From Tetracladium setigerum (taxonomy: Eukaryota > Ascomycota > Leotiomycetes > Helotiales): 64,000 nt of DNA. Under the pieces are notes generated by a model, which saw only the letters and a list, made by a program, of their open reading frames with translations, had not been told where the DNA came from and did no database searches. The stretch's first letter is position 1, and every line of letters starts with the position of its first letter. A program made the position numbers and the translations under genes. Positions 12,027 through 22,509 of this stretch are shown piece by piece. The stretch is taken from NCBI GenBank assembly GCA_031472005.1, contig PZJY01000011.1:1054001-1118000 (forward strand). The letters run 5' to 3'.

Positions 12027-13219
12027 TTAATACCGAGAGCGAATTTTGTTGTCCTCTTCATCAGACACGGTCTTGCTGGTGTCCTCTCCCGCTATAGGGC
12101 TGCTTAGGTGGTTGAATACAGGCTCGCCGACGTCCTTTTCCACCACCTCTTCCAATCGCCTAGTTAAATCCATCGGATCTGCAGCAAAAGAACGTGGGTC
12201 TGTTTCTGATTGTGCAGCTGGAGATTCGTGAGCAGATTCCTGCGGGTATTGAGCTTCGGGATCCATGAACATAATGAGTGTAACGATTATTCTATCAATC
12301 TTCTTCTTTATCATTTCCTCGAGCTCATCAATGAAAGCTCTGCCAACAGCTCTCTGTTGCACCAAACACAAGAGTTTATCAAATGCCTGATCGATTTCAC
12401 TGAGTATCGTTTTCTTCGCGGCCCGCTGCAGACAGTCAGTTAGCGCCTACCTCTTGCGCAATCATGGAGTTCCCAAAAAAAAGTAGGGATTGAATAAACA
12501 GAGAAAGGATGAGTGAGATGTGTGTACCTTCTTGGACTCTCTTCTCAACACTTCGGTTGCTATTAATGCAGCTTTTTTCTCCCTATCCACTTGAAAGTGC
12601 GGTTCTGTAATGTAGGCATGCTCGATATTTGGAGCGTCCAAGTATCGTTCGCGTAGCTCCTCCCTGAAACCTTCATCCGTGACGCTCATTAAAGCTGATG
12701 TGATCTTCCGATTGTAATTTAGATTTACCTCAAAAAGCCTGTACGCTAGATGCTTGTCAAGAAACCACAATGCGTTGTCCCGAATCATAGTCCAGGTGGC
12801 CCGGATAACCTCTTCGGTCTCCTGTAATGGTTATTAGTATTCGATTCAAAATCATGGACACCACCATTGTCCAGCCAACAGACAAAATAGTGATTGTGAA
12901 ATAACTCACCTCACTATTGCGACTATCCCATCCTTCTTTACTGAGTTGTCGAGGAGGTATAGCCAGCTCCCCATCGGCCGGCACTTCTGGAAAACATTGT
13001 ACCAGACGATCCGGGGGCACGCCAGCGGCGATAGCGTGCTTTACTAATGTTTTGCATTGCGTGCTCACTGGTATCTTGCAGTCTTTGGTCAATTGTTTAT
13101 GTTTGTTTAGCGCTTCCCACTCTCCGATGGAAGTGTAAGGTTTGCCCTTGGATCTGTCAGTTTGTGACACTATATTAGAGCAAGAAAACTTACCTGTGAT
13201 CGTCGGACTTCGTGATCAT
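12027..13219 (-). CDS. uncharacterised fungal protein, 320 residues
   Basis: Four exons (13219-13194, 13153-12910, 12821-12528, 12425-12027), all joining in phase, which supports a real gene. I do not recognise a domain. The start is the second of two nearby ATGs (MITKSDDH), since only this one keeps the frame across the 40-bp first intron. The N-terminal third has KGKPYTSIGEWEALNKHKQL and a Pro/Cys-containing segment. The centre looks helical (LWFLDKHLAYRLFEVNLN). The C-terminal part is a charged helix with ELEEMIKKKIDRIIVTL, ending in an acidic Ser/Thr-rich tail. There is no signal peptide or membrane span. It could be a coiled-coil scaffold; function unknown. Confidence 0.65.
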
Positions 13220-13957
13220 TATCCATTTCAATGATCAAGAGATCAAGGCTGGGGAGGTCGATTGAATTGAACAAAGGTGTTATAGATGTAGAAACCTAAC
13301 AGAAAAGATGTAGCCAACAATCGTGATAAAGAAGAGAAAGTGTGATGATAAATTTATAACAGCAGTTGTAGTGATGATGGTGATGATGGTGAAGATGGAG
13401 GATGTTGGTGATGGAGTTGAAGGATGCAAGACAATCTCACGGATGAGCAGTAAAGACCTCTGGTCGACAGGCCGAACAATAGCGATATTTGAAGGAAAGT
13501 GTAATCGGACGTTTTGGAGCTTACCATGGGCCAATGTACCTTCCCATAAGAGTAGAAGAGAGCCACTTGCCTCCAAGCTTCGATGATGAACCTCTCTGAA
13601 GAGAAACTGTACATCTAATTTGGAAGAGGAAATGGATAGAACACTACCCTAGGCCTCCATATTCATGTTTAGAAGGTAGAACAAAGGTCCAATATTGATA
13701 CAATGAATGTCTAACATGCCAATTCTCCCAATTTGTACCTGGTCACATTGCCAACCTGGGCAGTGAAGGCTAGTGGGTTGATGGAATGGCATTAACATCC
13801 TGCTTCTTCAACTGCGACCACTTGGCTGTTTTGGACAACGAAACCATTGAGGCCTTTCCATACTGACTGATAACATTCTTTCTCCCTAAATGCCTTGACG
13901 CCATGCAAATGTGGACTTTTACCCTCCCATCATACACTCGCTCCCGCACCCACCTCC
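13220..13957. other. intergenic, with GAT/GGT trinucleotide-rich tract
   Basis: 738 bp between two minus-strand genes. It carries a purine-rich GATGATGGT-type tract at about 13370-13420. Open frames on both strands across it are low-complexity artefacts of that tract. It should contain the upstream gene's promoter. Confidence 0.5.
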
Positions 13958-14712
13958 CTAAACTGCCTTCTTCGCCCTCTTCTTGCCCTTTGCGGGCGTG
14001 GGTATCGCCGTGCTATCGCCCAACACCTCGCCTGAACTCTCAGCTAAAAGAGCAGCCCATTTCTCCTCACTACTCTTCCCATCCTCAATCTTGGTCACCT
14101 TTCTCTTCTCCTCCACCACCCTGTCCGGATCGGCAACACCAATCACCGGCACATTACTCGCAAACATCTGTTGAAATGGCAGTGGTACGAAATGGCCAGC
14201 CTTGTCAAACCATCCCGTGAATGGCTTCCTCAGCGTAATAGTAACAGGCTTGTTTGGTGTTTCCTTCTTGAAGGTGCTGATGGTGAGGTTATAGATCGGC
14301 GTGTGCTTTTCCGTCTTGCTGGAAATTTGAATTTTGTCTCCCCATTTATTGACACCGGTGTACACGATTCCCTTTTCGACGTAGAAGATCCAAAAGGTGA
14401 GGGCGCCATTGAGGAGGGTATAAATGGCTACGGCGATGGCTGTGTAGAGCTTGGTGTTGTCGAAGCCGAATTTATAGTCCCAGTAGAAGGTTGCCGCGCA
14501 GATTGCAAAGGCAGTGTAGCCTAGACCAAGACGAATATCGGTGAGGGTATGCGATTGTTTGAATTTGAGGGAGTTGAGGTATGCTGGGATAGCATCGTCG
14601 GAGGTATTCTTTAGGTCTGGTAAAAATCAGCTTGAATATCTTTTAGCAGCGTGTAGGAATTGTAAATACCAGCTAACGAGTGCACCGAGATCTTTTCTTG
14701 TGAGGCCGCCAT
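13958..14712 (-). CDS. SPC2: signal peptidase complex subunit 2 (SPC25)
   Basis: ER membrane subunit of the signal peptidase complex, linking it to the Sec61 translocon. Two exons (14712-14670, 14616-13958) give 233 residues, the normal fungal size. The N-terminal cytosolic part runs MAASQEKISVHSLADLKNTS and then AIPAYLNSLKFKQSHTLTDI. Two membrane segments follow: LGLGYTAFAICAATFYWDY and TAIAVAIYTLLNGALTFWIF, with the FDNTK loop between. After them come KWGDKIQISS and a lysine-rich tail ending AKGKKRAKKAV. The start lies 206 bp from the EMC3 start on the opposite strand. Confidence 0.9.
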
Positions 14713-14918
14713 TTTTGAGTTTTGTTTGTGCAGATGATTTAGAAGAAGAAAACACTCGTGGTCGAGCTTGGTGGTGAAGCTCTCGCGTTGGGGAACGTGT
14801 CTTGTACGATTTCTCGGATGCAGCCGAATTTAGCGTCAGCCTTTCGACGACAAGCCGCAAGCTTCCAATATCACATCCTCAGCAACACCCCACGAAGCCT
14901 TGCCCAAACATCATCACC
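14713..14918. promoter_or_regulatory. compact bidirectional promoter of SPC2 and EMC3
   Basis: Only 206 bp separate the start codons of two divergently transcribed ER-membrane biogenesis genes, so both promoters must lie here or overlap the genes. I see no clear TATA box. Sharing of elements is inference from spacing. Confidence 0.6.
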
Positions 14919-15905
14919 ATGGCGCAGGTTCCTATTCAGACGATCCACAGGGATCCCCAGTTATTGTAAGAGACTCCATGTGCTGGAAGAACGAGATGAA
15001 TTGCACTGACTTGGAATAGTTACTGGATTTTGATCCCTATCACGATTGTTATGGTGCGCTCACTAGTCTTCATATATCGATTAGATCACCCCTAACACTC
15101 TCAGATCTTGACAGGTATTCTACGCCATTATGCCACAGTTCTGATGGCCGCTGCGCCGAAGAAGCAGGAGATCCTCGCAATCCGGGAACAGCGATCCCTC
15201 CTCCGAGGTGTTAATCTTCGTAACAACTCCAACGTTATCTCCCCGGCTTCATTCCAGGCACGAAAAGACTACACCATCACACAATATGAAGCCGGCGCAT
15301 ACTTGAAGGAGCCAGAGAAGAAGGGACAGGCTGCACCCAATCCAATGTCGGATCCTGCGGCTATGGAAGGAATGATGGGAATGATGAAGGGGAACATGAC
15401 TATGATCATTCCACAGACTTTAATTATGGGCTGGATCAACGCGTTTTTCAGTGGATTCGTTATCAGTGAGTTGGGTTTAGTTGGATGAGGGGGCATTGCT
15501 GATTAAGAATAGTTCGTTTGCCATTCCCGTTGACTATCAAGTTCAAGAGTATGTTGCAAGCTGGTGTAGCTACGAGAGACATGGATCCCCAATGGATGTC
15601 CTCTATCTCGTGGTATGTGTTGTGTATCTTTGGTCTCCAGTCGGTCTTCAACTACTTGCTCGGAAGCGATAATTGTAAGTATCTTGTCGTTCCACCATCA
15701 GAATCAAACTAATTCCAGCGTAGCCGCAAGTCAAATGCAACAACAAATGGGACAAATGGCCCCAGGAGCAGGTGCCTCGATGTTCGGACCCGGCAATGAA
15801 CCACACAAGGGATATCAGGCTGAGGCGGAGAATATTGCTGTCGTAGCTCATCAGTACATCCTGAGTGGAGTTGAACAGAGGCTGCTGGCAAGTGTTGCGG
15901 TATGA
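14919..15905 (+). CDS. EMC3: ER membrane protein complex subunit 3
   Basis: Insertase-core subunit of the ER membrane complex (Oxa1/YidC superfamily), inserting tail-anchored and multipass proteins. Five exons (14919-14965, 15020-15053, 15105-15465, 15513-15674, 15724-15905) join in phase to 261 residues. Diagnostic blocks are RDPQLFYWILIPITIVMIL (first membrane span, assembled over two introns), LRHYATVLM, REQRSLLRGVNLRNNSN, the Met-rich loop MEGMMGMMKGNMTMIIPQ, then FFSGFVIIRLPFPLTIKFK and GVATRDMDPQWMSSISWYVL. The tail has SMFGPGNEPHKGYQAEAEN. The last acceptor is placed at 15723, because the AG at 15718 would give an immediate stop. Confidence 0.93.
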
Positions 15906-16704
15906 GCGTTAACTCATCATCCGCACTTATTCTGCAGTGACACTGATCCCGTATCAGTGACTTGGGAATTGCCATGCCAATCTTGATTAGCAAAATTTAG
16001 ACTTGGATATGAGATCACACCAAGCATTGGCATTGAGAGGCACCGCTTCCAAGTCAGGCTTTGTGCGCGAACCGCTGAGGAAGGGTGGTTCTAGCAGCAT
16101 AGTGTAACGAGTAAATAACTTGAAACACCACTTTGTTCCACAGATGTATCTCTATTTTCTCTGTTCTCTGTTCGCAACGGCGACACTGGTAATAGACGAT
16201 GGTGAAGGCAAACTTCTCCCCACATCCACTTCCCTCAATAGCCCTCTTGAAACCTACTTCACTCATCTCCCCAACACAAATTATTTCTTCTTCTTCTTCT
16301 TCCCCCCAACTTCTTATTACACATCAAAATCCATATAGCATTTTCATAACTTGGTGCTCTTTGTATAAAATTACCATTTCTGGTTACCGTGGCGTGCGAA
16401 GCCTAGGCCCATGTCTCTCATTTGCGTGCAACTATTTTATCATATCTGCTTATTGTTCTGTTATGAAGGACGTAAAATATCCAATGAAGCTGTCTAAGAT
16501 CTCGCTTGGGAACGTAGCTACTTGTGTACCGCTTCCACGCTCTGAATATCACAACAAGCACACTAAAAAGTAGCTCACAGGATTCGAATCATCAGATGTA
16601 ATGAATTATCATCAGTATACATAGCTAGCATCGAAACTCCATGCCTTTTCCGAGCCACGAGAACGCCCCAAACGCCAATACTATGATCAGGCCGCACACA
16701 ACTC
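15906..16704. other. convergent intergenic region with TTC tract
   Basis: 799 bp between the 3' ends of EMC3 and RPF2. It includes a (TTC)n tract at about 16284-16302. Longest open frames have no coding character. No RNA gene recognised. Confidence 0.5.
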
Positions 16705-17738
16705 TCAACGCTTCGACTTCTTCGCAGGCTCGTCATCACTGACCAAATCATCATCATCCATGCCATCCTCTGAATCAGCAATGTCTCTCGACCTCTTCAA
16801 ACCCTTCATCTTTCTCGTCTGCAGGTCCTTAAGATCCTGCTTGCCCAGATGTATTCTACCCATCTTGTCACCAACAATGTCAGTGGAGATGTTCTTCTTC
16901 GGTCTCTCGGCTGTTGTTCTCGCTCTCCTCAATGCCTCCTTCTGCATCGCCTCCTCTGGCTCCTTGATTCTTCCAACTCTGAAATCCATTCGCGGTCCCA
17001 TCTCCTCGACTTCCACCCTTGGCAACTTCTGTCCGCTTCTCTTCGTCTTGATCAAGTAGACCCTCAAGTGAACCTTTGGCTTATCTTCCTCTCCATCCAC
17101 GGTGTCTCTCACACTGATGTTGACCAAGTACTGCAATCCCTCCACGTCCACCTTATCGGCCGGCTCCCCCTTGAAAAAATCGGTGAAGAAGCTCTTAACC
17201 ATTGTATACTCATTTGGAATCGGACTCTCAAATGGCGTGCCGGCAAACAACAGCATGGGCTTTAATCCCACAGCACACTTCTTGTTCTTGAACTGGGCCA
17301 ACAGCCTCAAGCTATCAGGATCAAGATGCAGCTCCAGCATATCAAGCACCTTATACCCAAATGTCCTCACAAGCGTTAGCGTATGAGGGCGCTTCTTTGA
17401 CGACGATCCGAAGATGAGCAGCGAGGCGTCGTTCTTCTCGGAGAAGAACTCGAGAGATGCGGCGTCTTCGAATGGATGGATAGCGTTTTTCTTGGTGAAC
17501 TTTTTCGCAAGAGGGATGCGCAGTTGGTGGAGATCACCGATAGCATCCTGGACGATTTGCGAGCAGCTGGTACCACGGAGGAAGAGAGCTGATTTGGGGT
17601 TTTCGATGGCTTTGGGAGCCTTTTTGTCGAGAGCTCTCTTGGAGCGCGCGTTGCGGGGTTTGCTAGTTCAATGGATTAGCTGGGAGGACTTATATCTATA
17701 ATGAACCAGAGGATCAGCAATTACATTTGTCGCAACAT
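16705..17738 (-). CDS. RPF2: ribosome biogenesis factor RPF2 (Brix domain)
   Basis: Nucleolar Brix-domain protein that, with Rrs1, recruits 5S RNP to 60S precursors. Exon 1 (17738-17725) is only 14 nt and encodes MLRQ plus two bases; exon 2 is 17662-16705. The product has 323 residues. It starts MLRQIKPRNARSKRALDKKA, the standard RPF2 start, which fixes the tiny first exon. The Brix domain includes GTSCSQIVQDAIGDLHQL, LLIFGSSSKKRPHTLTLVR, MLELHLD and a FKNKKCAVGLKPMLLF segment. The tail is basic/acidic (MKGLKRSRDIADSEDG...KKSKR), typical of nucleolar targeting. Confidence 0.92.
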
Positions 17739-18390
17739 CTTGACGGTAAGTTGTGGTGGGGCTATATGGGAGGGTGTAGATTGAGGGTCGCCTTGTCGAT
17801 TTATTTTTTGGCAAGAGAAACAAAAAAAAGTCCCCAGTGCCAAGACTTTGGTGGGATGCAGCCACTGTGGCGCACCTACAGCACAACATTTGCCGCCGTA
17901 GAATCACAAGCATCACCTCAGTCCGGATATTTACTTCTATTAAATTGCTAATACTATAAAGCTTGCCCTTGCAAAGTAAAACGGCAATTAGGAGGTTTGT
18001 GCCAATTCAAAATAATGTATTTGGTCGTGTGACCATAAGATTGGTGTGAAGTACAGACCACTCCTGGCGTCCAGTGCACATTCACGCACTCACATGTAAA
18101 TAATGCAAGGCTGAATCGTGGGTTTGGGGCGGCTGGTCTTCCTTCCAACTTCCGACAGACCGACAGCCCAGCTCCATCTCCATCTCTTTTAACCCGCCGA
18201 ATGCCATTGTACTTCTCTCCATTCCCACAACAACAGCTTCCCAAGATCGCACTACCTTGGAATTCCTTTTACCTTAAATATACTAAAACCATCCTCTCCC
18301 CCAACTACCTACAATCAATTCTTTCCCATACTTCATTCACCTCAAAAGAGATTCCTACTCTCAGACTTACCGAGGCTTGAATCCGGCATT
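17739..18390. other. divergent intergenic region, RPF2 to PXMP4-like gene
   Basis: 652 bp holding the promoters of both neighbours. A pyrimidine-rich run at 18280-18370 precedes the plus-strand gene. Nothing else supported. Confidence 0.5.
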
Positions 18391-19304
18391 ATGTCTGGAA
18401 TTGAAGGAATACAGGTACGCCAAAAGCAACCTTCCCAGAACTTCGCATCTCGCAGGGCGGATATCTAACTGATCGCAATAATAGAGGGCCTTGGAGAGCG
18501 TGATATTAAACCCAAAATACGCAGATATACTAGCCGTCGTGAAAGCATGCCGAAACGGCGCAGTCTACGGAGCCAAAGTGAGGTTTCCTCACGCGCTGGT
18601 GTAAGGGCCCTCTCCTCCCATTCCAATGCATGGGATCGTTGGAAGTTGAGATCTATCAACTAATTACCGTGCGAACGCAGTATGATATTCCTCTTCCGCT
18701 CCGGAACTCCACAAGAGAAGATCAAATTGATCCTAAAAGCCACGCGAACACATGCGCTAAACCTAGCGAGATATGCGACAATCTACAAATTAACGATGCT
18801 GGCGTTGAAGCATATGGGCTCAGAACCGGGGAAGGAAGGGCCTTTTGATACATTTTTCGCGGGCCTGTTGGGCGGTTACTTGGTATTTGGGAGGAGGTCG
18901 AAGAGGGGAAACATTTCATCTGTTAGCAAACAGATTGTTATTTTTGGTATGTTATTCCATTCTATCCTCCCCTCCCTTTAGTATGAGCCTATATAGAGTG
19001 TTGTTTGAGTGGTATAGTTGGGATTTTAACTAACACATCTGTAGTGTTCGCACGTGTGTGTTTATCCCTCGCGAAGCTCTCTATCCAGCCCTCGACAGGC
19101 ATTATCAAAAGCTCAGCTCTCTCACAACGGATATCACATGATACATGGCCCGTCTTCGCAGCGTTAAGTTGGGGATCGGTGATGTGGCTGTTCAGATGGT
19201 ATCCTGAGACGGTACAGAGTGGCTTGAGGAGCAGTATGGATTACATCTATGTTCAGAGTGATCACTGGGATAGTTTACGGAACTTCATAGTCTACAACAA
19301 ATGA
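18391..19304 (+). CDS. PXMP4: peroxisomal membrane protein 4 (PMP24), Tim17/22/23 superfamily
   Basis: Integral peroxisomal membrane protein of the Tim17/Tim22/Tim23/Pmp24 superfamily; the exact activity is not established. Exons 18391-18414, 18485-18600, 18681-18946 and 19045-19304 join in phase to 221 residues. Family blocks are ESVILNPKYADILAVVKACR (N-terminal), NGAVYGAKVRFPHALVM, then LKATRTHALNLARYATIYK, with a Gly-rich membrane segment FFAGLLGGYLVFGRRS and SSVSKQIVIFVFARV. The C-terminus has DTWPVFAALSWGSVMWLFRW and SSMDYIYVQSDHWDSLRN, as in fungal Pmp24 proteins. Four small exons, all introns in canonical form. Confidence 0.88.
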
Positions 19305-19536
19305 GAGGGCACGAGTGGGATTGGTTTGTTCACGGGAATTCAAAGGACGAGTCCTGATGGTGCTTTGGGGACAGGCGGGAGACTACGGATTGATTTGCAT
19401 AGCATCAAAAGAGATATACTGTAGACTAGAGGAATTCTTCAATGGCATGTCGCCTAACTATATATCCCCGTCCATCTAGTTGCAATACACATACAAAGGG
19501 TAATCCAATCAACTACTCGTTCCGCTCTGCTTTTTA

Positions 19537-20235
19537 CTAACAAACTAAAGAACATCCCACCTCGCCAACCCAACACCTCAATATCAGCCTCCCCTTCCTC
19601 CTCTTTCCCTCCCTAACAGCATCAAAAAGTGATCTCCACCAACTCTCAAACCCTCCCAACCCAATCCCCTTTCCTCCACCACCAGCAAACCTGAATTCCA
19701 CCTCCTCTAACCCTTCAAAACACTCATTCATCAAATACACCCAATCCCTCCCTATAACCAACCCACCACAGCCCATCTCTCCCTCTAGCCCATCCACCAC
19801 AATAATGCTCCTCACATTTCGCTTTCTCTCTCCGTTGTCGTTTGCGGAGTTGGAAAAGCGTTTCATGTCTTCGCCAGAAGAGAAGAGGAAGGTGGTGTGT
19901 TGGTAGTAAAGATGGGAGGGGATATCGGTGGTGAAGTAGGATGGGGAGGAAGTTGTCAAAGGAATTTGGGTGTGGAGGTAGGGTAGCTGGATGGTGGTTT
20001 GGGTGATTGGTATTGGTGGGAGGGTGGTCAGGTAGAGTTTGTAAATTTGAAGACGAAGCTCGGGTGGGAGGTTTGTGAATGGAAATATGGAAGTGATTTC
20101 ATTCTTGGATGTCTTTTCCGATGTTGCTGTGGTATTGGAAATAGGCGTGAGGTTCTTGTTCGAAGAAGATGGGATTATCATGTGATCGATGAGATGACCA
20201 GAGGTTTGAACTGGTAATGAGACCGAAACCGACAT
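19537..20235 (-). CDS. 2EXR-domain protein
   Basis: Intronless ORF of 232 residues. After a Ser/Thr-rich N-terminus it shows FPFTNLPPELRLQIYKLYL at about residues 50-70, the signature of the fungal 2EXR family (an F-box-like N-terminal motif expanded in Leotiomycetes and other Pezizomycotina). The rest follows the usual pattern: a short beta-rich segment, then FEGLEEVEFRF near the C-terminus. Function is unknown; F-box-type partner binding is inference. The C-terminal 40 residues are basic with two Cys. Confidence 0.7.
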   Translation of the reverse strand: MSVSVSLPVQTSGHLIDHMIIPSSSNKNLTPISNTTATSEKTSKNEITSIFPFTNLPPELRLQIYKLYLTTLPPIPITQTTIQLPYLHTQIPLTTSSPSYFTTDIPSHLYYQHTTFLFSSGEDMKRFSNSANDNGERKRNVRSIIVVDGLEGEMGCGGLVIGRDWVYLMNECFEGLEEVEFRFAGGGGKGIGLGGFESWWRSLFDAVREGKRRKGRLILRCWVGEVGCSLVC

Positions 20236-20967
20236 TGTTTAGGTATATTCTAGAACGATAATGATTTCAATTTCCAAGTATTTCCGTTCGTTTTCCGTTT
20301 TGTTGATGTTCTGAATTATTGCGATGGTGGTTGCCGATTCATATACACCTGTAAGCGAGGCTCGTTTTTGAGCAAGTTTGAGGTCAAAAGCTACCGTCAC
20401 ACTCCGAACGCGCATTTTGAGCATGTATTGCGTTGGTAAATATTAAGGCTTGTTTCAGCGCAATTAATCTGCGACAATGACAACTAGACTAATTAAACTG
20501 CCTCGTGATTCTATATGCAATTTCGTTCGTTGATATCGTGATGGTTTCGTTTCCCCTTGGAGTCTCGCTTAAGCTTTTGGATCTTCCCCTCCTTTCGCTT
20601 CCGAATTAGGTGGCAAGTAAACATACAGACAAATCATTGAGCATTTCCTCCACCTCTCAACCAGGCAATTACCACTTCTCTAATCTCTCTCTTTTAAAGC
20701 AAGAATTCATTAGCCATGTATCGATCCATGTGGTCCCATCCCATGTCGGAACGAGCGTCAGTACATAGTTCCATGATGGCTGAAAAGCGCCCGCCGACCA
20801 CTATCACCAAATATCTCATTAGCCTTCACTCGATCTTCCAAACACCTAGCATCTTCTACATTCACAAACCCCAACCAAGAGAAGAAAGAGAAAGAGAACT
20901 CACTCCCACATAACCCAAAAACACATCTGCATTCGCATTCACAAACCCAACTGCTCACACATGAACC
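20236..20967. other. intergenic, including remnant 3' end of the GH5 gene
   Basis: At 20905-20967 the minus strand still encodes GH5-like residues (SCVRFMC and then NANADVFLGYVG) out of frame with the upstream ORF, so this stretch once belonged, or belongs, to the cellulase gene. The rest (20236-20900) shows no recognisable gene; a minus-strand frame at 20758-20958 is not a GH5 continuation I can recognise. Confidence 0.55.
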
Positions 20968-22509
20968 TCACACAACTCTCCGAATTCCCCCTCCAGTCTC
21001 CGTCAACATCGCCTGTCTCCCAGTTTCCCTCAACGCAATGACCAGCGGCGCAAAAGAATCATCGATATTATTCGTCACGCACTCGAAGTTTTTTCCGGAT
21101 CCGTCGAAATCAAGGTACTTGTGTACGTCGAAGATAAGGTTGGTGTGGCTGCCGTCGAGGTTGGTGATGGTGGATAAGGCGCCGAGGGAGCCTGAGGAAA
21201 TGAAGTTACCTGCGCCTGCCCAGCCATTTCCGGGGAGGAGAATCATTTGACTGAGGGCACCGGCGTTGCGGATTGCGTTGACGGAAACTTGGACTGTTTG
21301 TGCCCAGATTGCTGTGCTCGGGACTGTGGGGTGGGTTAGTTACTGGCTGTGTGCGTATAAATGGAGAGGAGGAGCGAGAGGGCTTACCGTCGTGAGGTTC
21401 ATTCATGATGCCGAAGATGATGAAAGATTGACTTGCGTATTTTTCGGCGAGTTGTCTCCATACGTCTGCAAGTTGAAAATCGGTTGGTCCACCCTGTCCT
21501 ACTATTGCGTCGTTCCATCGTGCATCTTTCCTGTCAGAATTCACTCCACCTCTGCTTCCCTCATATTTTCGGAAAGAACTCACAGTTATGAATCTAATAC
21601 CGCAATTAGATCCAAATCAACGTCAAATGGAGGAAGCTTCACTCACATCCAGAACACAATAAGCACCCGTTTTCAAGCACCCCTGCACCAAATAATCATA
21701 CCGCGCAAAGTTTGTTGGATCCAAAGTTCCACCCAAGACATTGTTGACAAGGAATTGCCATCCAGCTGGGAGACGGAATATGTTCATTCCATCATCGTTG
21801 AAGAAATGAGCCATTTGAGCGTTATCCGGTGCGAGAATTTCATCAAAGTTTTGGACTCCCTTCTGAGATGTCAGAATTGTGAGAACCGTGGAGAAGAGAG
21901 AGGAAACTCGCATATATACTCATGCCAAAATCAAAGCCAGCCATGTTTACTCCCGCTAATCAACAGTGTGAATGTCAGTTGATTTCTTTCGGGCGAGGAG
22001 AAGGAAGTGCAGACGAACCAAATCGAGTTCTTCCAGCATGCCTTGGAGTAATTGGGGCTGCGGTTCGTGTGGGAGTGATTGAGGTCTGTAACTTGGTGCT
22101 TAGCACTGTACTTGAGGTCAATAGGGTGGTTTGGGTGATGCTCAGAGCTTGTGTAGTCGTAATGCTGGGCAAAGCAGTTGTCGGCGAGCGCTTGACTATC
22201 GTGATGAACGACTTCGCTTCAAATTGTCAACCCTCTATTCGTTCTTTTTCTGGATTGCAAATACACATGCCTGGTGCATCCGGAAGACATTGTGAGAAAT
22301 ACTCGTGCTTAACCACACAAGTGCTTCCGACTACACAAGTAAATGGCCCTTGCCAATAGATTCCGCCACCTACATAAACCCCATTAGCAAAACAATCAAT
22401 TTATATCCGGACGAGAGTGTGACTCACATTGACCATATATATTCTGTGTCTGTTGCGCAATAACAATACAAGCGTAAGATATAGCGAGGATGAACTGGAT
22501 TGACTTCAT
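20968..22509 (-). CDS. secreted GH5 endo-beta-1,4-glucanase with CBM1, disrupted C-terminus
   Basis: Endoglucanase of the EGII/Cel5A type, cutting cellulose outside the cell. Exons: 22509-22428, 22369-22271, 22195-22019, 21955-21920, 21855-21647, 21593-21584, 21525-21388, 21323-20968. Order: signal peptide (MKSIQFILAISYACIVIAQQ), fungal cellulose-binding module (YGQCGGGIYWQGPFTCVVGS), Ser/Thr/Pro linker, catalytic barrel from RFAGVNMAGFDFG. Catalytic Glu are in IMNEPHD (about 247) and LTETGGG (about 359). Odd points: exon 3 needs a GC donor (22270), exon 5 a GAG acceptor, exon 6 is 10 nt. The frame stops just after the nucleophile, at about 368 residues; further family residues follow in other frames, so the last strand is lost through two 1-bp deletions, real or from assembly. 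Confidence 0.75.
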
